DNA of 64,000 nt from Sphingobacterium cavernae (GTDB lineage Bacteria; Bacteroidota; Bacteroidia; Sphingobacteriales; Sphingobacteriaceae): positions 17,773 through 81,772 of the forward strand of contig NZ_VIQM01000018.1 in NCBI RefSeq assembly GCF_008520265.1, given 5' to 3'. The position numbers and the translations under genes are program-made. The notes beneath the pieces are model-generated. The model was not told where the DNA came from, searched no databases, and saw only the letters and a list, made by a program, of their open reading frames with translations. Each line of letters starts with the position of its first letter. Position 1 is the stretch's first letter. Below are positions 56,090 to 64,000 of the stretch, piece after piece.

Positions 56090-56833
56090 ATGAAAATCGT
56101 TATACTAGGTTATGGCAAAATGGGACAGCTAATTGAAAAATTCGCGCTCAAAAGAGGTCATGAAATAGCGTTAGTTGTTGATGCGCACAATAGGGAAACA
56201 CTTACTGCTGATGATTTATCCCACGCTGATATTGCCATTGATTTTAGTACTCCAGACGCAGCTTTAGAGAATATAAGTCTTTGTTTTGAAGCAGATTTAC
56301 CTTTAGTCGTTGGTACTACGGGTTGGTACGAGCATTTGCAAGAAGTAAAAGAAACTTGTTTGGAAGCAGATCAAGCATTATTATATGGTTCTAACTTTAG
56401 TATTGGTGTAAATATCTTTTTTCATATAAATAGATTATTGGCAAAAGCCGTAAATCCGTATCAACAATACGATGTTCAGGTTGAAGAAATTCACCATATC
56501 CACAAACTGGATGCACCAAGTGGAACTGCAATCACTATTGCTGAAGGTATTATTGACAACAATGATGTCAAGAAATCTTGGGTAAATCAAGTCGTAGGGT
56601 CAGAGGATGAGGTTGTCAATAAGCCTAATGAATTATTAATTGAAAGTCTTCGTATTGAAGAAGTGCCTGGTACGCATACAGTATTGTATAGTTCAGAAGT
56701 TGATCAAATTGAATTCAAACATACTGCGCACAATCGTGACGGTTTTGCCTTGGGTGCAGTCGTAGCAGCTGAGTGGCTATATGGCAAGAAGGGGTTTTAT
56801 CAAGTAACAGAAATTTTTGATTTTAATAAATAG
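56090..56833 (+). CDS. dapB: 4-hydroxy-tetrahydrodipicolinate reductase
   Basis: The 247-residue enzyme reduces the dihydrodipicolinate precursor with NAD(P)H on the way to diaminopimelate and lysine. Seen are the Rossmann start KIVILGYGKMGQ, ADIAIDFSTPDAALEN, PLVVGTTGW, YGSNFSIGVN and EIHHIHKLDAPSGTA with the catalytic His and Lys. It follows the DUF5683 gene by 13 bases and precedes lepB. Full length. Confidence 0.96.
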   Translation: MKIVILGYGKMGQLIEKFALKRGHEIALVVDAHNRETLTADDLSHADIAIDFSTPDAALENISLCFEADLPLVVGTTGWYEHLQEVKETCLEADQALLYGSNFSIGVNIFFHINRLLAKAVNPYQQYDVQVEEIHHIHKLDAPSGTAITIAEGIIDNNDVKKSWVNQVVGSEDEVVNKPNELLIESLRIEEVPGTHTVLYSSEVDQIEFKHTAHNRDGFALGAVVAAEWLYGKKGFYQVTEIFDFNK

Positions 56834-56883
56834 ACACCGAATACCTTCTACCTAGTGGGTTTTCTATGTTAAAATAAATAAAT

Positions 56884-58323
56884 ATGTGGTATATAATATT
56901 TGGAGTCTTAACAATTATTGCCCTTTACGGGTTGTTTCTATTGTTTAAAAAGGCTGGCAAACAAGGTTGGGAAGCATTCATACCTTTCTATCGTGAATAT
57001 GTAATAACTCAACTGGTAGGTAGACCCGCTTGGTGGGTTGCTTTATTATTGGTGCCGATTGTCAATGTTTTTATTTTCTATAGTCTATATCTAGACTTTT
57101 TAAAAGCATTTGGAAAACAACGTTTTTGGGAAACTGCAGCAGCAGTATTAGTTCCTTTTGTTGTATTGCCAATGTGGGGAAGAGATCCCAACGTAAAATA
57201 TAAAGGTCAATCCGCTACGGAAGAATTCAAGAAGCTATATCCATACAAGAAGTCTATAGGTCGCGAATGGGCTGACGCTATTATTTTTGCTACAGTAGCG
57301 GCGTCTTTAATTCGTGGGTTCTTAATCGAAGCATATATGATCCCTACTGGATCTATGGAAAGAAGATTATTGGTAGGTGATTTCTTGTTTGTAAGTAAGT
57401 TAAATTACGGTCCACGCATACCAAATACACCAATAGCATTTCCTTTTGCACACCATACTATGCCATTTACTGGCGGTAAAGCTTATTCCGAATTAATTAA
57501 TATTCCTTATAAAAGATTGCCTGGTTTTCAAAAGGTAGAACGAAATGACGTGGTAGTGTTCAATTATCCAATGGAAGCGGATGAGCCTTACAATCGTCCT
57601 GTTGATAAACGTGAGAACTACATTAAACGTGCTGTAGGCATCCCGGGCGACGAAGTGTCTATGAAAGATGGTCGTTTGTTTGTGAATGGCGTAAAATCTT
57701 ATGATTCTGAAGATTTGCAAACTTCTTATATTGTTTTTGCTGAGCCATATGGCATTTCAGAAGATAATTTGGTGAAAAATCGTTTCGAAGTTGATTTTGG
57801 AAATACTGATCCGTCTCAAGGTATTTATGTTTTGCATATAACCCCTGAAGAAGCAGAATCAATACGTTCCTGGTCTAATGTGAAAGAAGTGAGAGAAGTT
57901 ATATACACGGCGGATAACCCAGATTATATATCATTCCCAAATTACGATTGGAATGAGCGTCAATGGACTTACGATAATTTTGGTCCAATAAAAGTGCCTG
58001 CTAAAGGATGGATAGTGAAATTAGATAAATGGACGTTACCATTATATCAGCGTGCTATTACAGTATATGAAGGTAATACGTTAGAGATAAACGGAGATGA
58101 TATTTTGATAAATGGTCAGAAAACAGATTCATATACGTTCAAGATGGACTATTATTGGATGATGGGTGATAGTCGTCACAATTCGTTGGATTCTCGTGGT
58201 TGGGGATTTGTACCAGAAGATCATATCGTAGGTAAAGCGTTATTTACCTGGTTAAGTTGGGATGCAGATGGTACTTTCTTATCTAAGATTCGTTGGAATA
58301 GAATTTTCAAGGGTATTGAATAA
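56884..58323 (+). CDS. lepB: signal peptidase I
   Basis: The 479-residue membrane protease removes signal peptides. N-terminal hydrophobic segments lie near residues 3-20, 52-75 and 80-97, with another near 135-155 leading into the catalytic Ser motif MIPTGSMERRLLVGDFLFVS. The Lys general base lies in NYIKRAVGIPGDEVS, and GDSRHNSLDSRGWGFVPEDH is the conserved C-terminal box. It is much longer than the E. coli enzyme (324), as usual in Bacteroidota where an insertion separates the boxes. A bidirectional terminator follows. Confidence 0.96.
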   Translation: MWYIIFGVLTIIALYGLFLLFKKAGKQGWEAFIPFYREYVITQLVGRPAWWVALLLVPIVNVFIFYSLYLDFLKAFGKQRFWETAAAVLVPFVVLPMWGRDPNVKYKGQSATEEFKKLYPYKKSIGREWADAIIFATVAASLIRGFLIEAYMIPTGSMERRLLVGDFLFVSKLNYGPRIPNTPIAFPFAHHTMPFTGGKAYSELINIPYKRLPGFQKVERNDVVVFNYPMEADEPYNRPVDKRENYIKRAVGIPGDEVSMKDGRLFVNGVKSYDSEDLQTSYIVFAEPYGISEDNLVKNRFEVDFGNTDPSQGIYVLHITPEEAESIRSWSNVKEVREVIYTADNPDYISFPNYDWNERQWTYDNFGPIKVPAKGWIVKLDKWTLPLYQRAITVYEGNTLEINGDDILINGQKTDSYTFKMDYYWMMGDSRHNSLDSRGWGFVPEDHIVGKALFTWLSWDADGTFLSKIRWNRIFKGIE

Positions 58324-58339
58324 TACACCTTAGTAAATA

Positions 58340-58386
58340 AAAATAGAAAAGCTCTGATTGACTTTCAATCAGAGCTTTTCTATTTT
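58340..58386. terminator. bidirectional terminator between lepB and pdxJ
   Basis: A perfect 22-bp stem AAAATAGAAAAGCTCTGATTGA with its complement and a 3-base loop. A-rich on one side and T-rich on the other, it can end transcription of both converging genes. Confidence 0.9.
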
Positions 58387-58399
58387 AAAGTAATTGTAA

Positions 58400-59119
58400 T
58401 TAAGCTTTTAAAGCTGCTAAATAGCGTTTAATAGTTTCTTCTAAACCTAAATATAACGCATCAGATATTAGTGCATGTCCAATACTTACTTCTAATAATC
58501 CTGGTATATGTTGGTTGAAATAAGCTAAATTATTTAAATCCAAATCGTGACCAGCATTTAATCCTAATCCGACTTCTCTTGCTTTTACAGCTGCTTTGAA
58601 ATAAGGCTCAATCGCTTTTTCTTTATCAAAACCAAATTCTGAGGCATAGGCTTCCGTATACAGCTCGATGCGGTCAGTTCCAGTTTCAGCAGCAGCTTCA
58701 ACCATTTCTTCAATCGGATCTACAAAAATGGAAACACGAATACCAGCATCTTTAAATACCTTTACGGTTTCCTTTAGATATTCTTTGTTTTTGATGGTGT
58801 CCCATCCATGATTTGACGTCAACTGTCCCAATGCATCGGGAACTAAGGTTACCTGTCCAGGTGTATTCGCCAATACGAGTTCGACAAATTTTTGTTCTTG
58901 ACAATTACCTTCGATATTGAATTCAGTTTTAATTTCTGCCTTCAAATCGTAGACATCTTGGTAATATATATGGCGTTCGTCAGGACGTGGATGCACGGTT
59001 ATGCCTTCAGCGCCAAAACGCTCACATGCTAGTGCAGCAGCGACCAAGTTAGGTACATTTCCACCGCGTGAGTTGCGCAGGGTAGCTATTTTATTAATAT
59101 TTACGGATAGTCTTGTCAT
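58400..59119 (-). CDS. pdxJ: pyridoxine 5'-phosphate synthase
   Basis: The 239-residue TIM-barrel enzyme joins 3-amino-2-oxopropyl phosphate and deoxyxylulose 5-phosphate to pyridoxine 5'-phosphate. Motifs: [51 protein letters not shown] and [15 protein letters not shown], with the His and Glu residues of the active site. It is divergent from cdaA. The length is normal for the family. Confidence 0.95.
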   Translation of the reverse strand: MTRLSVNINKIATLRNSRGGNVPNLVAAALACERFGAEGITVHPRPDERHIYYQDVYDLKAEIKTEFNIEGNCQEQKFVELVLANTPGQVTLVPDALGQLTSNHGWDTIKNKEYLKETVKVFKDAGIRVSIFVDPIEEMVEAAAETGTDRIELYTEAYASEFGFDKEKAIEPYFKAAVKAREVGLGLNAGHDLDLNNLAYFNQHIPGLLEVSIGHALISDALYLGLEETIKRYLAALKA

Positions 59120-59138
59120 GGTTTACTGTATTATTGGT

Positions 59139-59146
59139 CAAAGGTA
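59139..59146 (-). promoter_or_regulatory. -7 box TACCTTTG of pdxJ
   Basis: On the minus strand TACCTTTG matches TAnnTTTG and lies 20 bases before the pdxJ ATG. No -33 TTTG is seen at the usual spacing. Confidence 0.4.
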
Positions 59147-59261
59147 AAGAATTATTACGAGTAAGTTGATGGTAGACCTAAACTCGAATTGCCAATTTTC
59201 TCTTACAATATTGCAACATTGACCAAAATTCCTCCTATAAATTTTATAAATTGCATAGTAA

Positions 59262-60056
59262 ATGGATGGAATAAGCTTCAATATATTAGAAGGATTTAGA
59301 TTGCTTGATATCATTGATATCATGTTGGTCGCAGTGATCATTTATTATATTTACAGTCTAATCAAAGGAACGATTGCTGTGAATATTTTGATTGGTGTAG
59401 GGTTGTTTTACGGTATTTATTTGGTCGTAAAACAATTGGAAATGCGCCTTTTAACTGAAATATTTGGGGGATTTATATCAGTTGGTTCCATTGCACTCAT
59501 AGTTGTATTCCAACAGGAGATTCGTCGATTTTTATTACATATCGGTAAGAATATTTCTTTACGTCGTAAGAAGTACCTTTTTAATTTTATAGGTTCAAAA
59601 CGCACTGTAACGGAGGATCATACTGAGCAAATCAAGATTATCGTGGATGCGTGTCGTAGTATGTCGAAAGCAAAAACTGGTGCTTTGCTTGTGTTTTCTC
59701 GTTATTTTGATGAAGAGTATTATCAATCAAGTGGTGAATATATTGATGCGCCTTTATCAAAACGTTTGCTAGAGAGCATTTTTTTTAAAAATAGTCCATT
59801 ACACGATGGTGCGGTAGTTATTGTAGATTTTCGAGTAATGACCGCAAGCAGTGTTTTACCTCTTTCTGATAGCGAAGATTTACCACCACAGTTTGGTTTG
59901 CGTCACCGTGCGGCCATAGGTGTGACCGAAGTTTCAGAAGCTGTAGCGGTGATTGTTTCCGAAGAAACTGGTGAAATATCTTTCGCCAAAGATGGAAATA
60001 TCAATATGAATCTTAGTGCGGAGGAGCTTGAACAGCTATTAAAAGATGAATTGTAA
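59262..60056 (+). CDS. cdaA: diadenylate cyclase CdaA, membrane-bound
   Basis: The 264-residue protein makes c-di-AMP from two ATP. Three hydrophobic helices (residues about 15-90) anchor it: LDIIDIMLVAVIIYYIYSL, VNILIGVGLFYGIYLVV and FISVGSIALIVVF. The DAC domain follows, with PLHDGAVVIVDF (DGA near residue 182) and LRHRAAIGVTE (RHR near residue 214), the nucleotide-binding and metal motifs. In many bacteria c-di-AMP is tied to cell-wall and potassium balance. Single gene, divergent from pdxJ. Confidence 0.94.
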   Translation: MDGISFNILEGFRLLDIIDIMLVAVIIYYIYSLIKGTIAVNILIGVGLFYGIYLVVKQLEMRLLTEIFGGFISVGSIALIVVFQQEIRRFLLHIGKNISLRRKKYLFNFIGSKRTVTEDHTEQIKIIVDACRSMSKAKTGALLVFSRYFDEEYYQSSGEYIDAPLSKRLLESIFFKNSPLHDGAVVIVDFRVMTASSVLPLSDSEDLPPQFGLRHRAAIGVTEVSEAVAVIVSEETGEISFAKDGNINMNLSAEELEQLLKDEL

Positions 60057-60183
60057 TTCTTTGAATTTACTTTAGATAAAGCACGATATTCACGAATTAT
60101 ATTCGAGTGTTCGAGGTTTCATCCGTATAAAAATCAAATGTTTTTATTAAATTTACCTATGTATAAACATAAATTTTGGTATC

Positions 60184-61089
60184 ATGCATTTTGAAGAAAA
60201 TAATCCGTTGGACATTGTTTTAAACGATTTATTCGAACATTATCGTAAAAATGTCGCAGACGTAGATAAAATCACAAAAGCATTATTGGAAAAAGAAGTT
60301 GTAGGTTCACAGGATGATATTGTGAACGATCATATTGCTTTCCGTACTTTGGGAGTACCCAATTTAGGTATAGCTTCTTTCGAAAAGATTTTCCAAGCAT
60401 ATGGTTATGTGAAGAGAGATTATTATTATTTCGAAGGTAAAAAATTAGATGCCTATTGGTTTTCTCCACCAGCAGAAGGTTATCCCCGCATTTTCGTTTC
60501 TGAGTTGCGTGTGCGTGAATTGAGCCATGAAGCGCAAGATATCATTGATAAATATACATCTCCGATAACTTCAGATCCAGTGGATGATTTGGATTTGACT
60601 AATGGGCAAGAAGCTGCAACATTTTTGCAAAAGCCTTTATGGGCATTGCCAACTTCAGAAGAATACCAAACTTTATTAAATGAGAGTGAGTATGCCGCAT
60701 GGGTAATTTACAACCGTTATTATTTGAATCATTATACCATTAGTATTCATGAATTAAAAGATGGGTACAATACATTGGAAGAATTCAACGACTTCTTGTT
60801 GAGTATTGGCCTGAAGTTGAATAACTCAGGTGGGATAATTAAAACCAGCGATGATAAGCTTTTGCGTCAAAGTAGTACAGTTTCCGCATTGTACGATGCT
60901 ACTTTTGCAGACGGCAAAAAAATCGAAATAGCTGGTAGTTATGTTGAATTTGCAGAACGCTCAGTGTTACCACAATTTTCACATTTACCCAAAGAAGATA
61001 TCAAATCGAAACATCGACGTGATGGGTTTGAAACCAATAATGCTGACAAAATATTTGAAAGTACGTATACAACACAGATAAAGGGATAG
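60184..61089 (+). CDS. DUF1338 protein, 2-oxoadipate dioxygenase/decarboxylase-like (HglS family)
   Basis: The 301-residue product matches DUF1338: NDHIAFRTLGVPNLGIAS, YVKRDYYYFEGKKLDAYWFS, PRIFVSELRVRELS, NRYYLNHYTISIHELK and SYVEFAERSVLP. Pseudomonas HglS of this family is an Fe(II) enzyme turning 2-oxoadipate into D-2-hydroxyglutarate in lysine catabolism; candidate metal ligands here are the His of NDHIAFR, a His of NHYTISIH and the Glu of VEFAER. It is shorter than HglS, typical of this branch. The next gene, four bases downstream, encodes a FAD/Fe-S dehydrogenase, which supports the role. Confidence 0.82.
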   Translation: MHFEENNPLDIVLNDLFEHYRKNVADVDKITKALLEKEVVGSQDDIVNDHIAFRTLGVPNLGIASFEKIFQAYGYVKRDYYYFEGKKLDAYWFSPPAEGYPRIFVSELRVRELSHEAQDIIDKYTSPITSDPVDDLDLTNGQEAATFLQKPLWALPTSEEYQTLLNESEYAAWVIYNRYYLNHYTISIHELKDGYNTLEEFNDFLLSIGLKLNNSGGIIKTSDDKLLRQSSTVSALYDATFADGKKIEIAGSYVEFAERSVLPQFSHLPKEDIKSKHRRDGFETNNADKIFESTYTTQIKG

Positions 61090-61093
61090 TAAG

Positions 61094-64000
61094 GTGGAAG
61101 AAAAGTTGCAGAAATTAAAAGAATCGCTTTCGGGCGATCTTTTTTTCGATGAGAAAATGCGTGTGCTTTATTCAACAGATGCATCTGCTTATCGGGAAAT
61201 ACCTTTGGCTGTTGCTATTCCGAAATCCGAAGCCGATATTCAGCAATTGATCGCTTTTGCAAGAGCTAATAATACATCTTTAATTCCACGTACTGCTGGG
61301 ACTTCGCTCGCAGGACAAGTCGTGGGTAATGGCATTGTTGTTGATGTTTCGAAGCATTTTACCAAAATATTAGAAATCAATACAGATGAACATTGGGTTC
61401 GTGTGGAGCCAGGTGTAATTCGCGATGAATTGAATATGTATCTAAGACCGTATGAATTGTATTTTGGTCCTGAAACATCTACTGCCAATCGTGCGATGAT
61501 AGGAGGGATGGTCGGAAATAATTCGTGTGGTTCTAATTCTTTGATTTATAAGAGTACCCGAGAGCATACACTTGAAGTAGAAGGCTATCTTTCAGACGGC
61601 TCGAAAGTAACTTTCAGTGATTTGACTTTCGAAGAATTCTTAGCAAAATGTGAACTCCCCACTTTGGAAGGTAAAGTGTATACACATATGCGCTCAATTT
61701 TGAGTGATTATCGTAACCAAGAGGAGATACGTAGGGAATTTCCGAAGAAATCTGTAGGACGTCGTAATACAGGATACGCAATTGATTTACTTTTGGAAAC
61801 AGATCCTTTTAACCTTGGAGGACAAAAGTTTAATTTTTCGAAATTAATCTGTGGTTCTGAAGGAACACTTTTGTTTATTACTTCTATAAAGCTGCAAGTT
61901 AATACACTTTCTAAAAAGCCTTCAGGCTTACTATGTGTTCATTTTGAATCGTTAGACGATGCATTGAAGGCTAATTTAATTGCTTTGAAGCATAATCCAT
62001 TAGTTAGTGAACTGATGGATGATTATATCCTTGGATGTACAGAAAATAACTTGGAACAACAGCAAAATCGTTTTTTTGTCAAAGGAAATCCAAAAGCCAT
62101 TTTGATTGTAGAATACGATGAGGAAACAGATTCAGCGTTACAACAAAGAGTAGATGCTGTAGAAGCAGATATGCGTACAGCAGGATATGGTTATTATTTT
62201 CCATTAATAGTAGGCGCAGATAAAAAGAAAGTTTGGGATTTGCGTAAAGCAGGATTGGGCTTATTAAGTAATACGCCCACGGATGCGAAACCTGTTGCTG
62301 TCATTGAAGATACGGCAGTCGATGTAGAAGATTTACCTGCTTATATTGCAGAATTCAACCAAATCTTAGCAAAATATAACCTGTATTCGGTGCATTATGC
62401 GCATGCTGCTACTGGCGAATTGCATTTAAGACCAATTATCAATTTAAAGACCAAAGAAGGAAATCAACTTTTTCGAGATATTGCTTTTGAAATAGCTAAA
62501 CTTGTCAAAAAATATAAAGGCTCATTGAGTGGTGAGCACGGTGATGGACGTTTGCGGGGTGAATTCATTGCCTATATGATTGGTGAACGTAATTACCAGC
62601 TACTAAAGGATATAAAGAGAACTTGGGATCCCTATGGCATTTTCAATCCTGGAAAGATTGTAGATACACCAGCCATGAACACCTTTTTACGATATGAACC
62701 TGGTATTGAAACTCGCAATATAACTTCTACTTTTCGTTATAAAGGCCAAAATATTCTTCAGCATGTAGAGCAATGTAATGGCTCGGGGGATTGTCGCAAG
62801 ACAGAGTTGTCTAATGGCACTATGTGTCCTTCGTATATGGCGACCCGCAATGAGCATGATACGACACGTGCGAGAGCGAATATCTTACGTGAATTTTTGA
62901 CAAATTCAACCAAGGAAAACCCCTTTGATCATCCTGAAATAAAGGAAGTCATGGATTTGTGTATAAGTTGTAAAGGTTGTAAAGTTGAGTGTCCGTCGAG
63001 TGTGGATATGGCTAAGGTCAAAGCTGACTTTTTGCAAGCATATCACGATGTAAATGGACTACCACTACGTACGCGTATGGTCGGGATGGTAGATCAATTG
63101 ACGGCGCTGATGTCTTATATTCCGGGTATTTACAATTGGGGGACATCAAATAAGTTTACAAGTAAGGTAGTAAAAGATATTTTAGGTTTTGATAATAGAC
63201 GTAATATTCCGAAGATCGCTTCTCAATCATTTCGCAAATGGTTTTTGAACCGAGAAAAACCCTTGTGGAATAATAAAAAGCCAATCAAAGAAGTATATTT
63301 CTATTGTGACGAATTCACAAACTTCAATGATGTGGAGTTGGGTAAGAAAGCAATTTTGTTGCTGGAAGGTTTAGGATATGAGGTTTTGGTGATAAATCAT
63401 TCTTTTAGTGCTAGAGCATTAATTTCAAAAGGAATGTTGCGCGAAGCGCGAAAACTTGCTAATGAAAATGTGCGTATCTTCTCCTCGCGCTTGACCGATG
63501 AAATCGCTCTGGTGGGCGTAGAGCCATCTGCGATTTTATGTTTTCGGGACGAATACGTGGATTTGGTGGACGAGAAACTTGAAGCAGACGCACAGCGGAT
63601 TGCTCCTTTTGCTATGGTAATAGAGGAGTTTTTGTGGAAAGAGATTGAAAAAGGCAATATTAGGAAAGACGCTTTCGTCGAGCTGCCGCAAAATATATTA
63701 TTGCACACACATTGTCAGCAAAAGGCTTGGAAATTGCAACAATATACAGCTTCGCTATTAGCTTTCCCACAAGGGTATGAGGTGGAAGTGATTCCGTCAG
63801 GTTGTTGCGGAATGGCAGGTGCTTTTGGGTATGAGAAAGAACATTATGACATCTCTATGCAGATTGGAGAATTAGTACTTTTCCCGCAAGTTCGTGGAAA
63901 AGCTCAGGATACAATCATCGTTGCTACAGGAGGTAGTTGTCGACATCAGATTTACGATGGAACAAAGGAAATCGCGATTCATCCCGTTGAAGTCTTATAT
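61094..64000 (+). CDS. FAD- and Fe-S-binding oxidoreductase (YdiJ/D-2-hydroxyglutarate dehydrogenase-like), 3' end outside the window
   Basis: A single open frame from GTG 61094, four bases after the DUF1338 stop, runs 969 codons to the right edge. Residues 1-470: FAD-binding domain with PRTAGTSLAGQVVGNGIVVD and NRAMIGGMVGNNSCGSNSL, then the FAD-oxidase C-terminal domain with SGEHGDGRLRGEF. Residues about 555-640: Fe-S part with CNGSGDCRKTE, GTMCPSYMATRNEHDT and CISCKGCKVECPSSVDMAKV. C-terminal CCG-type motifs: SGCCGMAGAFGYEKEHYD and ATGGSCRHQI. It ends HPVEVLY, near the usual C terminus of the family. E. coli YdiJ with this layout oxidises D-2-hydroxyglutarate; glycolate or D-lactate remain alternatives. 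Confidence 0.88.
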   Translation, partial: MEEKLQKLKESLSGDLFFDEKMRVLYSTDASAYREIPLAVAIPKSEADIQQLIAFARANNTSLIPRTAGTSLAGQVVGNGIVVDVSKHFTKILEINTDEHWVRVEPGVIRDELNMYLRPYELYFGPETSTANRAMIGGMVGNNSCGSNSLIYKSTREHTLEVEGYLSDGSKVTFSDLTFEEFLAKCELPTLEGKVYTHMRSILSDYRNQEEIRREFPKKSVGRRNTGYAIDLLLETDPFNLGGQKFNFSKLICGSEGTLLFITSIKLQVNTLSKKPSGLLCVHFESLDDALKANLIALKHNPLVSELMDDYILGCTENNLEQQQNRFFVKGNPKAILIVEYDEETDSALQQRVDAVEADMRTAGYGYYFPLIVGADKKKVWDLRKAGLGLLSNTPTDAKPVAVIEDTAVDVEDLPAYIAEFNQILAKYNLYSVHYAHAATGELHLRPIINLKTKEGNQLFRDIAFEIAKLVKKYKGSLSGEHGDGRLRGEFIAYMIGERNYQLLKDIKRTWDPYGIFNPGKIVDTPAMNTFLRYEPGIETRNITSTFRYKGQNILQHVEQCNGSGDCRKTELSNGTMCPSYMATRNEHDTTRARANILREFLTNSTKENPFDHPEIKEVMDLCISCKGCKVECPSSVDMAKVKADFLQAYHDVNGLPLRTRMVGMVDQLTALMSYIPGIYNWGTSNKFTSKVVKDILGFDNRRNIPKIASQSFRKWFLNREKPLWNNKKPIKEVYFYCDEFTNFNDVELGKKAILLLEGLGYEVLVINHSFSARALISKGMLREARKLANENVRIFSSRLTDEIALVGVEPSAILCFRDEYVDLVDEKLEADAQRIAPFAMVIEEFLWKEIEKGNIRKDAFVELPQNILLHTHCQQKAWKLQQYTASLLAFPQGYEVEVIPSGCCGMAGAFGYEKEHYDISMQIGELVLFPQVRGKAQDTIIVATGGSCRHQIYDGTKEIAIHPVEVLY

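Noticed and set aside
61240..61488. Minus-strand frames at 61240-61488 and 63397-63708
   Set aside because: Both lie antisense within the continuous FAD/Fe-S oxidoreductase frame that spans 61094 to the right edge.

Overview
This window looks like the chromosome of an AT-rich Bacteroidota, most likely Sphingobacteriaceae (Sphingobacterium/Pedobacter-like). The evidence is five SusC/SusD pairs, many Bacteroidota-type lipoproteins, TAnnTTTG-type -7 promoter boxes, and the parA-parB-DUF5683-dapB-lepB block. This is inferred from gene content; no database search was possible.

Layout. 1-3.8 kb: a truncated lipoprotein gene, ridA with a tiny membrane-protein gene (both minus), then nagA and a GHL10 glycosidase lipoprotein (plus). 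3.86-4.29 kb: remnant of a class C group II intron, sitting directly behind the GHL10 terminator. 4.7-32.8 kb: a large plus-strand locus with three SusC/SusD pairs, a NamZ-type exo-N-acetylmuramidase, a DUF4623-like lipoprotein, a second GHL10 lipoprotein, a phosphoesterase/PQQ-propeller protein, a GH9 hydrolase with a frameshifted NodB-type deacetylase, murQ and a sodium:solute symporter. 32.8-36.1 kb: purine nucleoside phosphorylase, a putative porin and three tandem tRNA-Val(TAC) genes. 36.6-51.1 kb: a second SusCD locus with a three-domain phosphoesterase, an IPT/NHL lipoprotein, a second SusCD pair and a DUF1735-type lipoprotein. 51.2-52.9 kb: an IS66-family element with inverted repeats and an 8-bp target duplication, but a frameshifted transposase. 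52.9-64 kb: housekeeping genes (FMN reductase, parA, parB, DUF5683, dapB, lepB, pdxJ, cdaA), then a DUF1338 enzyme and a FAD/Fe-S dehydrogenase cut by the right edge.

How the genes fit together. nagA to the symporter reads as a peptidoglycan glycan scavenging pathway. GHL10 lipoproteins (relatives of E. coli DigH, which acts on peptide-free glycan) would cut strands, SusCD pairs import them, NamZ releases MurNAc, the symporter brings sugars into the cytoplasm, MurQ converts MurNAc-6-P to GlcNAc-6-P and NagA deacetylates it. A MurNAc kinase, an amidase and any regulator are missing locally. A T-rich motif with a TGCGTTTT core precedes SusC1, SusC2, namZ (twice) and murQ, and I did not see it upstream of the second locus. 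The second locus has a phosphoesterase and no glycosidase, so a phosphodiester-containing polymer is a possible target (inference). At the right edge the DUF1338 enzyme and FAD/Fe-S dehydrogenase could form a two-step 2-oxoadipate to D-2-hydroxyglutarate to 2-oxoglutarate module.

Homopolymer indels break two loci: an A10 tract separates GH9 from the deacetylase, and the IS66 transposase has three single-base shifts. These may be real, phase-variable or sequencing errors.
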